From NCBI GenBank assembly GCA_022841795.1, contig JALHQU010000059.1, forward strand, positions 1 through 32,611: 32,611 bases of DNA. The letters run 5' to 3'. Numbering within the stretch: the first letter of the stretch is position 1; every line of letters begins with the position of its first letter. The DNA is from Fimbriiglobus sp. (GTDB taxonomy: Bacteria; Planctomycetota; Planctomycetia; Gemmatales; Gemmataceae). Made by a program: the position numbers and the translations under genes. This document shows positions 8,450-16,148 of the stretch, in pieces. Under the pieces are notes generated by a model, which saw only the letters and a program-made list of their open reading frames with translations, was not told where the DNA came from and ran no database searches.

Positions 8450-8755
8450 GTGCGTCTGGCCCACAACGTGTTCTTCAAGCTGACCGAGCCGACCCCGGCG
8501 CGGGTGGACGAGCTGGTGGCGGCGTGCAAGAAGTACCTGAACGTGCAGCCGGGCATCGTGTTCTTCGCCGCCGGCCCGCTGTGCGCCGAACTGGATCGCC
8601 CGGTGAACGACCGCGACTGGCACGTCGGCCTGCACCTGGTGTTCGACAGCAAGGCCAGCCACGACGCCTACCAGGACGACCCGACGCACAACCAGTTCAT
8701 CGCCGAGATGAAGCCGCACTGGGCCGGGGTGCGGGTGTTCGACAGCTACGTGTGA
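8450..8755 (+). CDS. Dabb (stress-responsive alpha/beta barrel) domain protein
   Basis: A 101-residue protein that is one Dabb domain, a dimeric ferredoxin-like fold. Visible family marks are the N-terminal HNVFFKL strand, the central DWHVGLHLVFDSKASHDAY segment and the C-terminal HNQFIAEMKPHW. It starts at GTG 8450 with GGAG about ten bases upstream; the longer in-frame extension belongs to the overlapping gene before it. Members are small single-domain proteins with roles from polyketide cyclisation to stress response. In planctomycetes they are numerous and mostly uncharacterised, so no substrate can be named. Confidence 0.88.
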   Translation: MRLAHNVFFKLTEPTPARVDELVAACKKYLNVQPGIVFFAAGPLCAELDRPVNDRDWHVGLHLVFDSKASHDAYQDDPTHNQFIAEMKPHWAGVRVFDSYV

Positions 8756-8760
8756 CGAAC

Positions 8761-8892
8761 AAGGAACAAGTGAAAAGGGACAAGGAGCAAAGGTAGAATC
8801 CTGGTGGGGAGAGCGGACGGACCTGGAGGAAACCTCACCCGGTCGTCGCACCCTCTCTTCACTTGTTCCTTGATACTTGCCCCTTGTCCCTT
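8761..8892. repeat. Two inverted repeat pairs in crossed order
   Basis: AAGGAACAAGTGAA (8761-8774) is complementary to 8858-8871, and AAGGGACAAGG (8775-8785) is complementary to 8882-8892. The order is A, B, A', B', so both pairs cannot form as one simple hairpin; they would be alternatives or a pseudoknot. The second pair ends 12 bases before the ATG at 8904. Confidence 0.7.
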
Positions 8893-8903
8893 GCTTATTC
8901 CCC

Positions 8904-9314
8904 ATGAACCGCCTGACCTTTCAAGACCTGTCCCAGTTCACCCGCCGGTACCGGCTCGCTGGCGCCCGGCTGCGGCGGGTCCGCCTGCTCCACCGCGGCA
9001 AGGAAACGGCGGTGGAGGTGGTGCTGTCCGTCTCGCCGGTGGCGAAAGACGCGGGCGAGCCGCCGAAGCCGGTGCGGCTGAAACTGCGGCTGGACGGGGC
9101 CGAGGAGTTCCGCTTCCAGAAGCGGCCGAACGCCCCGATCGGCCGGCCGATCGACGTCAAGTTCGGGTACTTCAACGGCCTGTTCTACCTGAACCTGGAC
9201 ACCTGGGCGTTGCAGCCCGGCGAGGTGCCGGCGGTGTACGACTTCCGCGCGTCCGAGGCGTTCGCCGCCGGCCGCGAGCTGAGCTGGGAGGAAGTGGCGA
9301 AGCCGGCCGGGTGA
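8904..9314 (+). CDS. Conserved-looking hypothetical protein, 136 residues
   Basis: A 136-residue soluble protein without signal peptide, Cys motif or catalytic motif. It is rich in Arg and hydrophobic beta strands (ETAVEVVLSVSP, KPVRLKLRLDGAEEFRF, KFGYFNGLFYLNLDTWAL) and looks like a small beta-sheet domain with a helical end (ASEAFAAGRELSWEEVAKPA). The start ATG at 8904 was preferred because upstream codons overlap a repeat. It sits 32 bases before the TPR-AAA+ gene and may be its transcription partner. I did not recognise the family. Confidence 0.75.
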   Translation: MNRLTFQDLSQFTRRYRLAGARLRRVRLLHRGKETAVEVVLSVSPVAKDAGEPPKPVRLKLRLDGAEEFRFQKRPNAPIGRPIDVKFGYFNGLFYLNLDTWALQPGEVPAVYDFRASEAFAAGRELSWEEVAKPAG

Positions 9315-9346
9315 GCCGCAGATACCGACCCGCCTCCACCCACGAG

Positions 9347-10696
9347 ATGACTCCCATGCCGTCGCCCGACCCGCTGGCCGGACTGATCGCCGCCGCCCAA
9401 CTCAGCCCGGACAACCTGCCGCTGCGGACGCACCTGGCCGAGGCGTTCGCCGGCCTGGGCCGGTTCGCCGAGGCCGAGGCCGAATACCGGGCCGTTCTGG
9501 CCAAACAGCCGCAGGAGCCGACCGTGCTGCTCGCTCTGGCCCGGCTGTACCACCAGCAGGGGAAGGCGAGTCAGGCGTCGGTGGTGCTGGAAAACCTGGT
9601 TCGTGACCCGAACGCCCCGGCCGGGGCGCACGTCCTGTTGGCGAAACTGCTGCTGAACGAGGGCGACGCCGAACGGGCGGTGGCCCGGTACAAACTGGGC
9701 GTCGAGACGGACCCGGCCGCCGCCGACCCGGAGTTGGCCGCCCGGCTCGGCATCGACCAGTCGCCGGACGCGAGCGAGGTGTCGGACGGCCGCGTCGCCG
9801 TCGGCGACTTCGAGTCGGCCGCGGACGTGTCCGGCCGGCTGGAGCGGCCGAAGATCCGCTTCGCGGACGTGGGCGGGATGGACACCGTCAAGGACGAAAT
9901 CCGGCTCAAGATCATCCACCCGCTCCAGCACCCGGACCTGTACAAGGCGTACGGCAAGCCGATCGGCGGCGGCATCCTGATGTACGGCCCGCCGGGGTGC
10001 GGGAAGACGCACCTGGCCCGCGCCACCGCCGGCGAGGTGCGGGCGGCGTTCATCGCCGTCGGGCTGGAGGACGTGCTCGACATGTGGCTCGGGTCGAGCG
10101 AGAAGAACCTGCACGCTCTGTTCGACGAGGCGCGGCGGAACCGCCCGTGCGTGCTGTTCTTCGACGAGGTGGACGCGCTGGCCGCCAGCCGCACCGACCT
10201 GCGGCAGAGCGCCGGGCGGATGATCATCAACCAGTTCCTGTCCGAGCTGGACGGGGCGACGGCGTCGAACGACGGGGTGCTGGTGCTGGCCGCCACCAAC
10301 GCCCCGTGGCACCTGGACGCGGCGTTCCGCCGGCCGGGGCGGTTCGACCGCATCCTGTTCGTCCCCCCGCCGGACGCCCCCGCCCGCGCCGCCATCCTGC
10401 GGGTGCTGTCCACCGGCAAGCCGCAACAGGCGCTCGACTTCGACCAGGTGGCGAAGAAGACGGACCAGTTCTCCGGCGCCGACCTGAAGGCGGTGATCGA
10501 CCTGGCGACCGAGGCGAAGCTGCGGGAGGCGATCGCCAGCGGGGTGCCGAAGCCGCTGACCACCAAGGACCTGCTGGCCGCCGCCGCCCGCGCGAAGCCG
10601 TCCACCACCGAGTGGTTCTCCACCGCCCGCAACTACGCCACGTTCGCCAACCAGGGCGGGCAGTACGACGACATCCTGAAATACCTGCGGAAGTGA
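9347..10696 (+). CDS. TPR-AAA+ ATPase of the Cdc48/FtsH-like class
   Basis: A 449-residue protein. Residues about 15-125 hold TPR-like helical pairs (RTHLAEAFAGLGRFAEAEAE and following). A linker leads to one AAA+ module at about 170-420: Walker A GPPGCGKT (214-221), Walker B VLFFDEVD (269-276), sensor-1 Asn in LAATNAP, and arginine-finger segment FRRPGRFDR (327-335). The C-terminal lid contains TDQFSGADLKAVIDLA. Such single-ring ATPases remodel or unfold protein complexes. ATG 9347 is used; ATG 9356, three codons later, is an equally possible start. The next gene, a TPR membrane protein, begins three bases after its stop, so the pair is almost surely translated together. Confidence 0.92.
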   Translation: MTPMPSPDPLAGLIAAAQLSPDNLPLRTHLAEAFAGLGRFAEAEAEYRAVLAKQPQEPTVLLALARLYHQQGKASQASVVLENLVRDPNAPAGAHVLLAKLLLNEGDAERAVARYKLGVETDPAAADPELAARLGIDQSPDASEVSDGRVAVGDFESAADVSGRLERPKIRFADVGGMDTVKDEIRLKIIHPLQHPDLYKAYGKPIGGGILMYGPPGCGKTHLARATAGEVRAAFIAVGLEDVLDMWLGSSEKNLHALFDEARRNRPCVLFFDEVDALAASRTDLRQSAGRMIINQFLSELDGATASNDGVLVLAATNAPWHLDAAFRRPGRFDRILFVPPPDAPARAAILRVLSTGKPQQALDFDQVAKKTDQFSGADLKAVIDLATEAKLREAIASGVPKPLTTKDLLAAAARAKPSTTEWFSTARNYATFANQGGQYDDILKYLRK

Positions 10697-10699
10697 CGC

Positions 10700-12220
10700 A
10701 TGCAACCGGATCGGTTCGCCCGCGGCCGGGTTCTGATGGAGCAGAGCCGGTACGATCTCGCCGCCACCGAGATCACGGCCCGCCTCGCCGACGCCCCCGA
10801 CGACCCGGAGGGGTACATCCTGCTGGCACTCTGCCAGCACTTCGCCAGCCGGCCGGCGGCGCTGGAGACGGCCCGGCGGGCGGTCGAGTTGGCCCCGGAT
10901 GACAGCCGGGCGCACCTCGCCGTCAGCCTGGCGGAGGCCAAACGGGGCAACCTGGCCGAGGCCGAGGCGGCGGTCCGCCGGGCGATCGAGCTGAACAGTT
11001 GGAACGCGGGATACTTCGGCCAGTTGGCGGCGGTTCACATCGCCCAGTACCGCTGGGCCGACGCGCTAGCCGCGGCGGACGAGGGACTGGCCTTCGACCC
11101 GGACGACGAGGTGTGCCTGAACAACCGGGCGGTGGCGCTAACCAACCTGGGCCGACGCGACGAAGCCGCCCGCACTCTGGATGGCACGCTGGAGAAACAC
11201 CCGGAAGATGCGTTCACCCACGCCAACCGCGGCTGGACGCTGTTGCACGAGAACGAACCGAAGCAGGCGGTCGGCCACTTCCGCGAGGCGCTGCGGCTCG
11301 ACCCGAACTCGGCGTGGGCGAAGCGGGGGATGCTGGAGGCGCTGCGGGCGCGGAGTTGGTTCTACCGGCGGGTGTTGCAGTTCACCCTGTGGATGTCCCG
11401 GTTCCCGCCGCGGGTGCAACTCGGCCTGACCCTCGGGCTGATCGCCCTGGTGTGGGTGCTCGACGGCCTCGGCCGGTGGATGCCGGCGGCCGAGCCGGTG
11501 TTCACCCTGCTCGTCTTCGGGTACGCCGCGTTCGTGGCCGTGAACTGGTTCGCCAAGCACGTCACCAACGTGCTGCTGCTGTTCGACCGCGACGGGCGGG
11601 TGCTGCTAGACCGCACGGAGAAGTGGGTGTCGGTGGTGTGCGTCGGGCTGCTGGCGGCGGTACTGTTGCTGGCTGCCGCCGCGGCGGTCACCCGGTCGCT
11701 CCAGGCGGTGGGCGTGGCGGTGTTCGTGTTCCTGGCCGCCGTCCACTTCGCATCCGTTATGAACATCCCGCCGGGCCGGTACCGGTGGTACGGGATGGCG
11801 GCGTCGGTGCTAGTGGTCGGCCTGTTCAGCTGGGAGCGGGTGGAGCGGATGGCCCTGCTCGGCGAGTTGGCGGTGTTGGAGAAGATGGCCGACGAGCATG
11901 ACCAACGGACCAGGATGTTCAACAACTCGGACCCGCACCTGAAGTCGCGGCAGATCGCCCGGAACGCTCAACGGATGATCGACCGGGTGCAGGGGCTGCC
12001 GGACCCGCCTGACCCGCCGGACCCGGAACAGGAAGCTCATGACCGCCGCGAGCGGGAATTGCTACGCGAACGGCGGGAACTGGAAGCCGGCTTCCGGCGG
12101 CTGAAGTCCCGCGGCGAGGGCGTGAACACACTACAGACCGTGGCCGCGTTCCTGAGCATCGGCGGGCTGGTGCTGCACACGCGGCTGACGGCCCGCGCGC
12201 AGCGGGTGCGGTTCGAGTAA
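10700..12220 (+). CDS. TPR-repeat integral membrane protein, likely partner of the AAA+ ATPase
   Basis: A 506-residue protein. Residues 1-215 carry about six TPR units (for example LAEAEAAVRRAIELN, QAVGHFREALRLDPNSAWAK). Residues about 240-400 contain roughly five hydrophobic segments (LGLTLGLIALVWVL, VFTLLVFGYAAFVAV, VSVVCVGLLAAVLLLAAAAA and two more). The C-terminal 100 residues are charged, with a PPDPPDP stretch and a probable coiled coil (HDRRERELLRERRELEAG). It starts three bases after the AAA+ stop. Because both proteins have TPR domains and are coupled, a membrane platform for the ATPase is a reasonable inference; the substrate is unknown. Confidence 0.9.
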   Translation: MQPDRFARGRVLMEQSRYDLAATEITARLADAPDDPEGYILLALCQHFASRPAALETARRAVELAPDDSRAHLAVSLAEAKRGNLAEAEAAVRRAIELNSWNAGYFGQLAAVHIAQYRWADALAAADEGLAFDPDDEVCLNNRAVALTNLGRRDEAARTLDGTLEKHPEDAFTHANRGWTLLHENEPKQAVGHFREALRLDPNSAWAKRGMLEALRARSWFYRRVLQFTLWMSRFPPRVQLGLTLGLIALVWVLDGLGRWMPAAEPVFTLLVFGYAAFVAVNWFAKHVTNVLLLFDRDGRVLLDRTEKWVSVVCVGLLAAVLLLAAAAAVTRSLQAVGVAVFVFLAAVHFASVMNIPPGRYRWYGMAASVLVVGLFSWERVERMALLGELAVLEKMADEHDQRTRMFNNSDPHLKSRQIARNAQRMIDRVQGLPDPPDPPDPEQEAHDRRERELLRERRELEAGFRRLKSRGEGVNTLQTVAAFLSIGGLVLHTRLTARAQRVRFE

Positions 12221-12293
12221 CGACCGCCCCGCCGGCTCGTACAATTCCGGTATCTCGCGCGCGAACTATTCTCTCCGCCCCGGAGCTTCGCAC

Positions 12294-13610
12294 ATGCCCG
12301 CCCCCATGACCCTGACCGAGAAGATCCTGGCGAAGGCCGCCGGGCGGGACGCCGTCGCCCCGAACGAGAACATCTGGGTGAACGTGGACGTGCTGATGAC
12401 GCACGACGTGTGCGGGCCGGGCACCATCGGCATCTTCAAGAAGCACTTCGGGGCGAACGCCAAGGTGTGGGACCGGGAGAATGTGGTGATCATCCCCGAC
12501 CACTACATCTTCACCAAGGACGCGATGGCCAACCGGAACGTGGACGTGCTGCGGGAGTTCGCGAAGGAACAAGACCTGCCGTACTTCTACGACGTGGGCA
12601 CCGACCGCTACAAGGGGGTGTGCCACATCGCCCTGCCGGAAGAGGGGCACACCCGCCCCGGCGAAATCCTGCTCGGCACCGACAGCCACACCTGCACGGC
12701 CGGGGCGTTCGGCCAGTTCGCCACCGGCATCGGCAACACCGACGCCGGGTTCGTCATGGGCACCGGCAAGACGTGGCTGAAGGTACCGCCGACCATGCGG
12801 TTCGTGTTCCACGGGAACCTGCCGCCGTACCTGATGGCGAAGGACCTGATCCTGGCCGTCATCGGCGACATCGGGGTGGACGGGGCCACCTACCGGGCGA
12901 TGGAGTTCGACGGCGACGGGGTGTTCGCCCTGAACATCGAGGAGCGGATGACCCTGTGCAACATGGCGATCGAGGCCGGCGGGAAGAACGGGCTGATCCC
13001 GGCGGACGCCGTCACGCGGAAGTACGTGGACGAGCGGGGGAAGAAGACCGGCAGCAAGCCGTACACGGTGTTCACCCCCGACGCCGGGGCGAAGTACATG
13101 TTCGAGAAGGTGTACGACGTGACCAAGCTGGAACCGGTGGTCGCCAAGCCGCACAGCCCGGACAACAAGGCGTTCGTGAGCGAGGTGAAGGGGACGAAAC
13201 TGGACCGGGCGTACATCGGCAGTTGCACCGGCGGCAAGATGACCGACTTCCGGGCGGCGGCCGGGATCCTGAACGGCAAGGCGGTGAAGATCGACACGTT
13301 CGTGGTGCCGGCCACGACCGAGGTGGCGGCCGGGTTGGACACGGAGATGATCGGCGGGAAGAGCCTGCGGAGCATCTTCCTGAACGCCGGGGCGAAGATC
13401 GGCGACGCGAGCTGTGCGGCCTGCCTGGGCGGGCCGAGCGACACGTTCGGCCGGCTGAACACGCCCATCAGTTGCATCAGCACCACCAACCGCAACTTCC
13501 CCGGCCGGATGGGGCACAAAGAGGCGAAGGTGTTCCTGGCCTCTCCGCTGACGGTGGCCGCGAGTGCCCTCACCGGGGTGATCGAAGACCCGCGGAATCA
13601 TGTCGGCTGA
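12294..13610 (+). CDS. leuC: 3-isopropylmalate dehydratase large subunit (LeuC/homoaconitase family)
   Basis: A 438-residue aconitase-superfamily protein that isomerises isopropylmalate in leucine synthesis and works with a separate LeuD small subunit. The iron-sulfur cluster cysteines are visible in GTDSHTCTAGAFGQFATGIG, GSCTGGKMTDF and CAACLGGPSD. The length and the DVLMTHDVCGPGTIGIF start fit the shorter archaeal-type LeuC branch, in which leucine and homoaconitase functions are hard to tell apart by sequence. GGAG lies about 13 bases before ATG 12294; ATG 12306 is an alternative. No leuD is next to it in this window. A clear terminator follows. Confidence 0.92.
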   Translation: MPAPMTLTEKILAKAAGRDAVAPNENIWVNVDVLMTHDVCGPGTIGIFKKHFGANAKVWDRENVVIIPDHYIFTKDAMANRNVDVLREFAKEQDLPYFYDVGTDRYKGVCHIALPEEGHTRPGEILLGTDSHTCTAGAFGQFATGIGNTDAGFVMGTGKTWLKVPPTMRFVFHGNLPPYLMAKDLILAVIGDIGVDGATYRAMEFDGDGVFALNIEERMTLCNMAIEAGGKNGLIPADAVTRKYVDERGKKTGSKPYTVFTPDAGAKYMFEKVYDVTKLEPVVAKPHSPDNKAFVSEVKGTKLDRAYIGSCTGGKMTDFRAAAGILNGKAVKIDTFVVPATTEVAAGLDTEMIGGKSLRSIFLNAGAKIGDASCAACLGGPSDTFGRLNTPISCISTTNRNFPGRMGHKEAKVFLASPLTVAASALTGVIEDPRNHVG

Positions 13611-13624
13611 GGGGTCAAAAATGA

Positions 13625-13653
13625 AAAAGCCCCCGGAAGAGTCGGGGGCTTTT
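13625..13653. terminator. Rho-independent terminator serving both strands
   Basis: The arms AAAAGCCCCCG (13625-13635) and CGGGGGCTTTT (13643-13653) pair around a 7-base loop, with A and T runs on the two sides. It ends leuC on the + strand and the small polyproline gene on the - strand. Confidence 0.9.
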
Positions 13654-13673
13654 GCGCTGCATGTTCGCCCGTG

Positions 13674-13814
13674 TTACCAGACCACCGGCGGCGGGACGAT
13701 CGGCCCCGGCGGGGGCGGCGGGGGCGGCGGCGGGGGCGGCGGCGGATCACCGTCGTACGGGGTCGGGCCGCTCGGGTTTTCCCGCGTCTCCAGGGCTTCA
13801 AGGTTCAGACGCAT
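13674..13814 (-). CDS. 46-residue LExLExRExPS polyproline protein
   Basis: A very small protein starting MRLNLEALETRENPSGP, followed by a run of 13 prolines and ending GPIVPPPVVW. GGAGGAG lies just before the ATG at 13812-13814, and a good promoter lies about 60 bases upstream, so the gene is well supported despite its size. The N-terminal LExLExRExPS pattern resembles the short motif at the start of many planctomycete surface proteins (LEPR-XLL type). Here nothing follows it except polyproline. There is no membrane segment. It could be a peptide, a decayed gene start of a larger surface protein, or a target of polyproline-binding proteins. Function is unknown. Confidence 0.7.
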   Translation of the reverse strand: MRLNLEALETRENPSGPTPYDGDPPPPPPPPPPPPPGPIVPPPVVW

Positions 13815-13873
13815 AGGCTCCTCCGAGAACTTTGCTGGGGCCATTTTTCTGGGAATGCCGCAGCAAGTTGTGG

Positions 13874-13904
13874 ATAATATTGTCGCCCTGCCAAACCTCG
13901 TCAA
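13874..13904 (-). promoter_or_regulatory. Sigma-70-like promoter of the small polyproline gene
   Basis: On the - strand, TTGACG (13904-13899) and TATTAT (13879-13874) are 19 bases apart. They stand out in this GC-rich DNA and precede the ATG at 13814 by about 60 bases. The spacing is slightly long; AATATT at 17 bases is the alternative -10. Confidence 0.6.
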
Positions 13905-14215
13905 CTGAAATCGTGTGGCTCGATCGTAATTTCTGGCCGGGACACAGAAATCGCCCCCGGAATTCGTCTGTGGCGAAAAAATCGTGGGGGAAAATGGAAT
14001 CGCGGTGTCTTCCCAGTCAGATCATGGGAGAATTCTGAGAAGGGAGCCGAATAACCAGCGTTACGCAAAGCCCCCAAACACCCCGATCTTCAGTCCGGGC
14101 CAAAATTGTCATTTCTGGCGAATTTTGTGGACCAACTCATCACTCTTTCCGAGCGCGGTGAGGATTCCGGGCAATACACGTCCGACCGGACACACCCGGT
14201 CGCGGAGCTTTCCGG
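13905..14215. other. Gene-free, AT-richer stretch upstream of the sigma factor
   Basis: Base composition is clearly less GC-rich than in the flanking genes. It contains a small hairpin (ATTTCTG 13929-13935 with 13945-13951) and the related words ATTTCTGG at 13929 and 14110. No credible coding region was seen. It probably holds the promoters for the sigma factor gene at 14216. Confidence 0.55.
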
Positions 14216-16108
14216 ATGCCCACCAGTTCGCTGTCCGAACGGTTGATCGGCCCGCTGCGGCGGATGGCCGCCGCCGGCGACCCCCGCCCGCGGTCGGACG
14301 GCGAGTTACTCGCCGCGTTCGTCCGCACCCATGACGCCGCCGCGTTCGAGGCGCTCGTCCGCCGGCACGGGCCGATGGTGTTCGGCGTGTGCCGGCGGGT
14401 GGTCCGCCACACGGCCACCGCCGAGGACGCGTTCCAGGCGGTGTTCGTGGTGCTGGCCAGGCGGGCGGCGGCGGTGCGGCCGGGCGAGCAGGTGGCCAAC
14501 TTCCTGTTCGGGGTGGCGTTCCGCACCGCCGTCAAGGCGAAGGGCCGGCTCGCCCGCCTCCGCTCCCGCGAGAAGCAGGTGGACGCCATGCCCGAACCCG
14601 CCGCCCGCCCGGCCGACTGGGACGACCTGCAGCCGATCCTCGACGCCGAACTGGCCGCCCTGCCCGACAAGCTGCGACTGCCGGTGGTGCTGTGCGACCT
14701 GGAGGGGCGGACCCAGCGGGAGGTGGCGAAGCAGCTGCACCTGCCGACCACCACCCTGGTGAACCGGCTGGCGGCGGCCCGGCGGCTGTTGGCGAAACGG
14801 CTGACCGCGCGGGGCGTGGCCCTGTCCGGCGGGGCGGTGGCGGCGGTGGTGTCGGCGAACGCGGCCCAGGCCGTGCCGCCGCCGCTGCTGGCGTCCGCGG
14901 CCACGCTCGGGCTGGCGGCGGTCGGCTGCCGACCGGGTGTGGTGCCGGCGAACGTCCTCGAACTCTCGGAAGGGGTGGTTCGCATGTTCGCGGTCTCCAA
15001 GCTGAAGGTGGTGACGGCGGTGGTGGTCGGGGCGGTGCTGCTCGGTGGCACCGGCATCGGACTGGTGAAGGCGGACGACCAGCCGGCGAAGCCGGCGGCG
15101 ACCAAGCTGCGGCCGGATCTGAGCGACGCCGAATTCCTGAAGCGGGTGTGCGACAGCCTGCGGGGGTCGCCGGCGACGGCGGCCGAGGTCGGCTACTTCG
15201 TGGCCGACAAGGACGCGGCCAAGCGGAAGAAGGTGGTGGGGTGGCTGACCGAGGAGCCGCAGAGAACGGCGGTTCTTCTGCTCGACGCGGTGTACGATCT
15301 GCGGGCCGCCACGTCGGATGTCTTCGCCCGCCGGCACTCCCTCGACGTTCTGCTGGCCGACGACGTGACCGCCCGCGTCCAACTGGCCAACCCGCCGGCG
15401 AAAGAACTCGGCGTCGAACTGAACTGGAAGACGGCCGATGTGGAGTTGCTACTCGAACAGCCCAAGGTGTTCGTGGCGGACCTGGACCAGCCGCAAGCGG
15501 AAGCGGCGTTGTTTCTCGGGCTGACCACCAACTACATCGCCGACTTCCAGTCCGAGACGGACGAGGCGTTCCTGAGCCGGGTGATCGAGGCCGCCCGCGG
15601 GGGCAAGCCGACCCGCCTGGAGACGGAGTACTTCGCCGCCGACAAGGACGCGAAGAAGCGGGAGAAGCTGCTCGACCTGATCCTGTCCGACCCGGCGGCG
15701 CGGAAGAAGCTCGGCCCGGACTGGAAGCAGACGATGCTCAACCCGCCGCAAAAGTACACGTTCGCCTACGTCCTCACCGCCGGCAGCCCGTGGGCGGACA
15801 AGCTGATCGACGAACTGCTCGCGGCGAAAAAGGCGGACGACCAGGTGCTCGAAGCGCTCACCCTGGCCGCCGCCGGCCGGCTGCCGACGGACACCGAGAA
15901 GAAGCTGGCCGTGGCGATGGTGGCGAAGCAGCCGGACAAGAAGGCGGCGTGGAATGAAGTGGCCGGCACCCTGGCCGGCACCGACGAGGCGAGGAAGCAC
16001 GCCGACCGGCTGAAACCGAACTCGAACGTGCGGTTCCGCACCCACGTGGCCCCGCTCCACCTCGACGTTCGGCCGACCCAGACGAAACCGGTCGAGCCGA
16101 AGAAGTAG
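14216..16108 (+). CDS. ECF sigma factor with membrane anchor and exported repeat domain
   Basis: A 630-residue protein. Residues about 33-105 are sigma region 2 (FEALVRRHGPMVFGVCRRVV, AEDAFQAVFVVLARRA) and about 138-200 are region 4 (LPVVLCDLEGRTQREVAKQL). An Ala-rich linker leads to one membrane segment at 262-284 (LKVVTAVVVGAVLLGGTGIG). The exported part has two related units, residues 303-348 and 448-493, sharing the pattern FLxRV, RGxP, ExxYFxADKDAxKRxK. These and a later segment (VLEALTLAAAGRLPTD, 544-559) resemble pieces of the planctomycete DUF1549 and DUF1553 domains. Gemmata-type sigma factors with long C-terminal extensions are known; the membrane topology here suggests direct sensing, which is inference. 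The selenoprotein gene follows after 40 bases. Confidence 0.92.
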   Translation: MPTSSLSERLIGPLRRMAAAGDPRPRSDGELLAAFVRTHDAAAFEALVRRHGPMVFGVCRRVVRHTATAEDAFQAVFVVLARRAAAVRPGEQVANFLFGVAFRTAVKAKGRLARLRSREKQVDAMPEPAARPADWDDLQPILDAELAALPDKLRLPVVLCDLEGRTQREVAKQLHLPTTTLVNRLAAARRLLAKRLTARGVALSGGAVAAVVSANAAQAVPPPLLASAATLGLAAVGCRPGVVPANVLELSEGVVRMFAVSKLKVVTAVVVGAVLLGGTGIGLVKADDQPAKPAATKLRPDLSDAEFLKRVCDSLRGSPATAAEVGYFVADKDAAKRKKVVGWLTEEPQRTAVLLLDAVYDLRAATSDVFARRHSLDVLLADDVTARVQLANPPAKELGVELNWKTADVELLLEQPKVFVADLDQPQAEAALFLGLTTNYIADFQSETDEAFLSRVIEAARGGKPTRLETEYFAADKDAKKREKLLDLILSDPAARKKLGPDWKQTMLNPPQKYTFAYVLTAGSPWADKLIDELLAAKKADDQVLEALTLAAAGRLPTDTEKKLAVAMVAKQPDKKAAWNEVAGTLAGTDEARKHADRLKPNSNVRFRTHVAPLHLDVRPTQTKPVEPKK

Positions 16109-16148
16109 CCGAACACCCGGCCGCAATCTCGGTCACAGAGGGTTGCCC

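Noticed and set aside
9185-11038. 617-residue frame on the - strand
   Set aside because: It lies opposite the AAA+ ATPase and the TPR membrane protein, with no recognisable motif.
13716-13752. CRISPR or simple tandem repeat at the GGC-rich run
   Set aside because: It is the codon run for 13 prolines in the small - strand gene, not spaced repeats.
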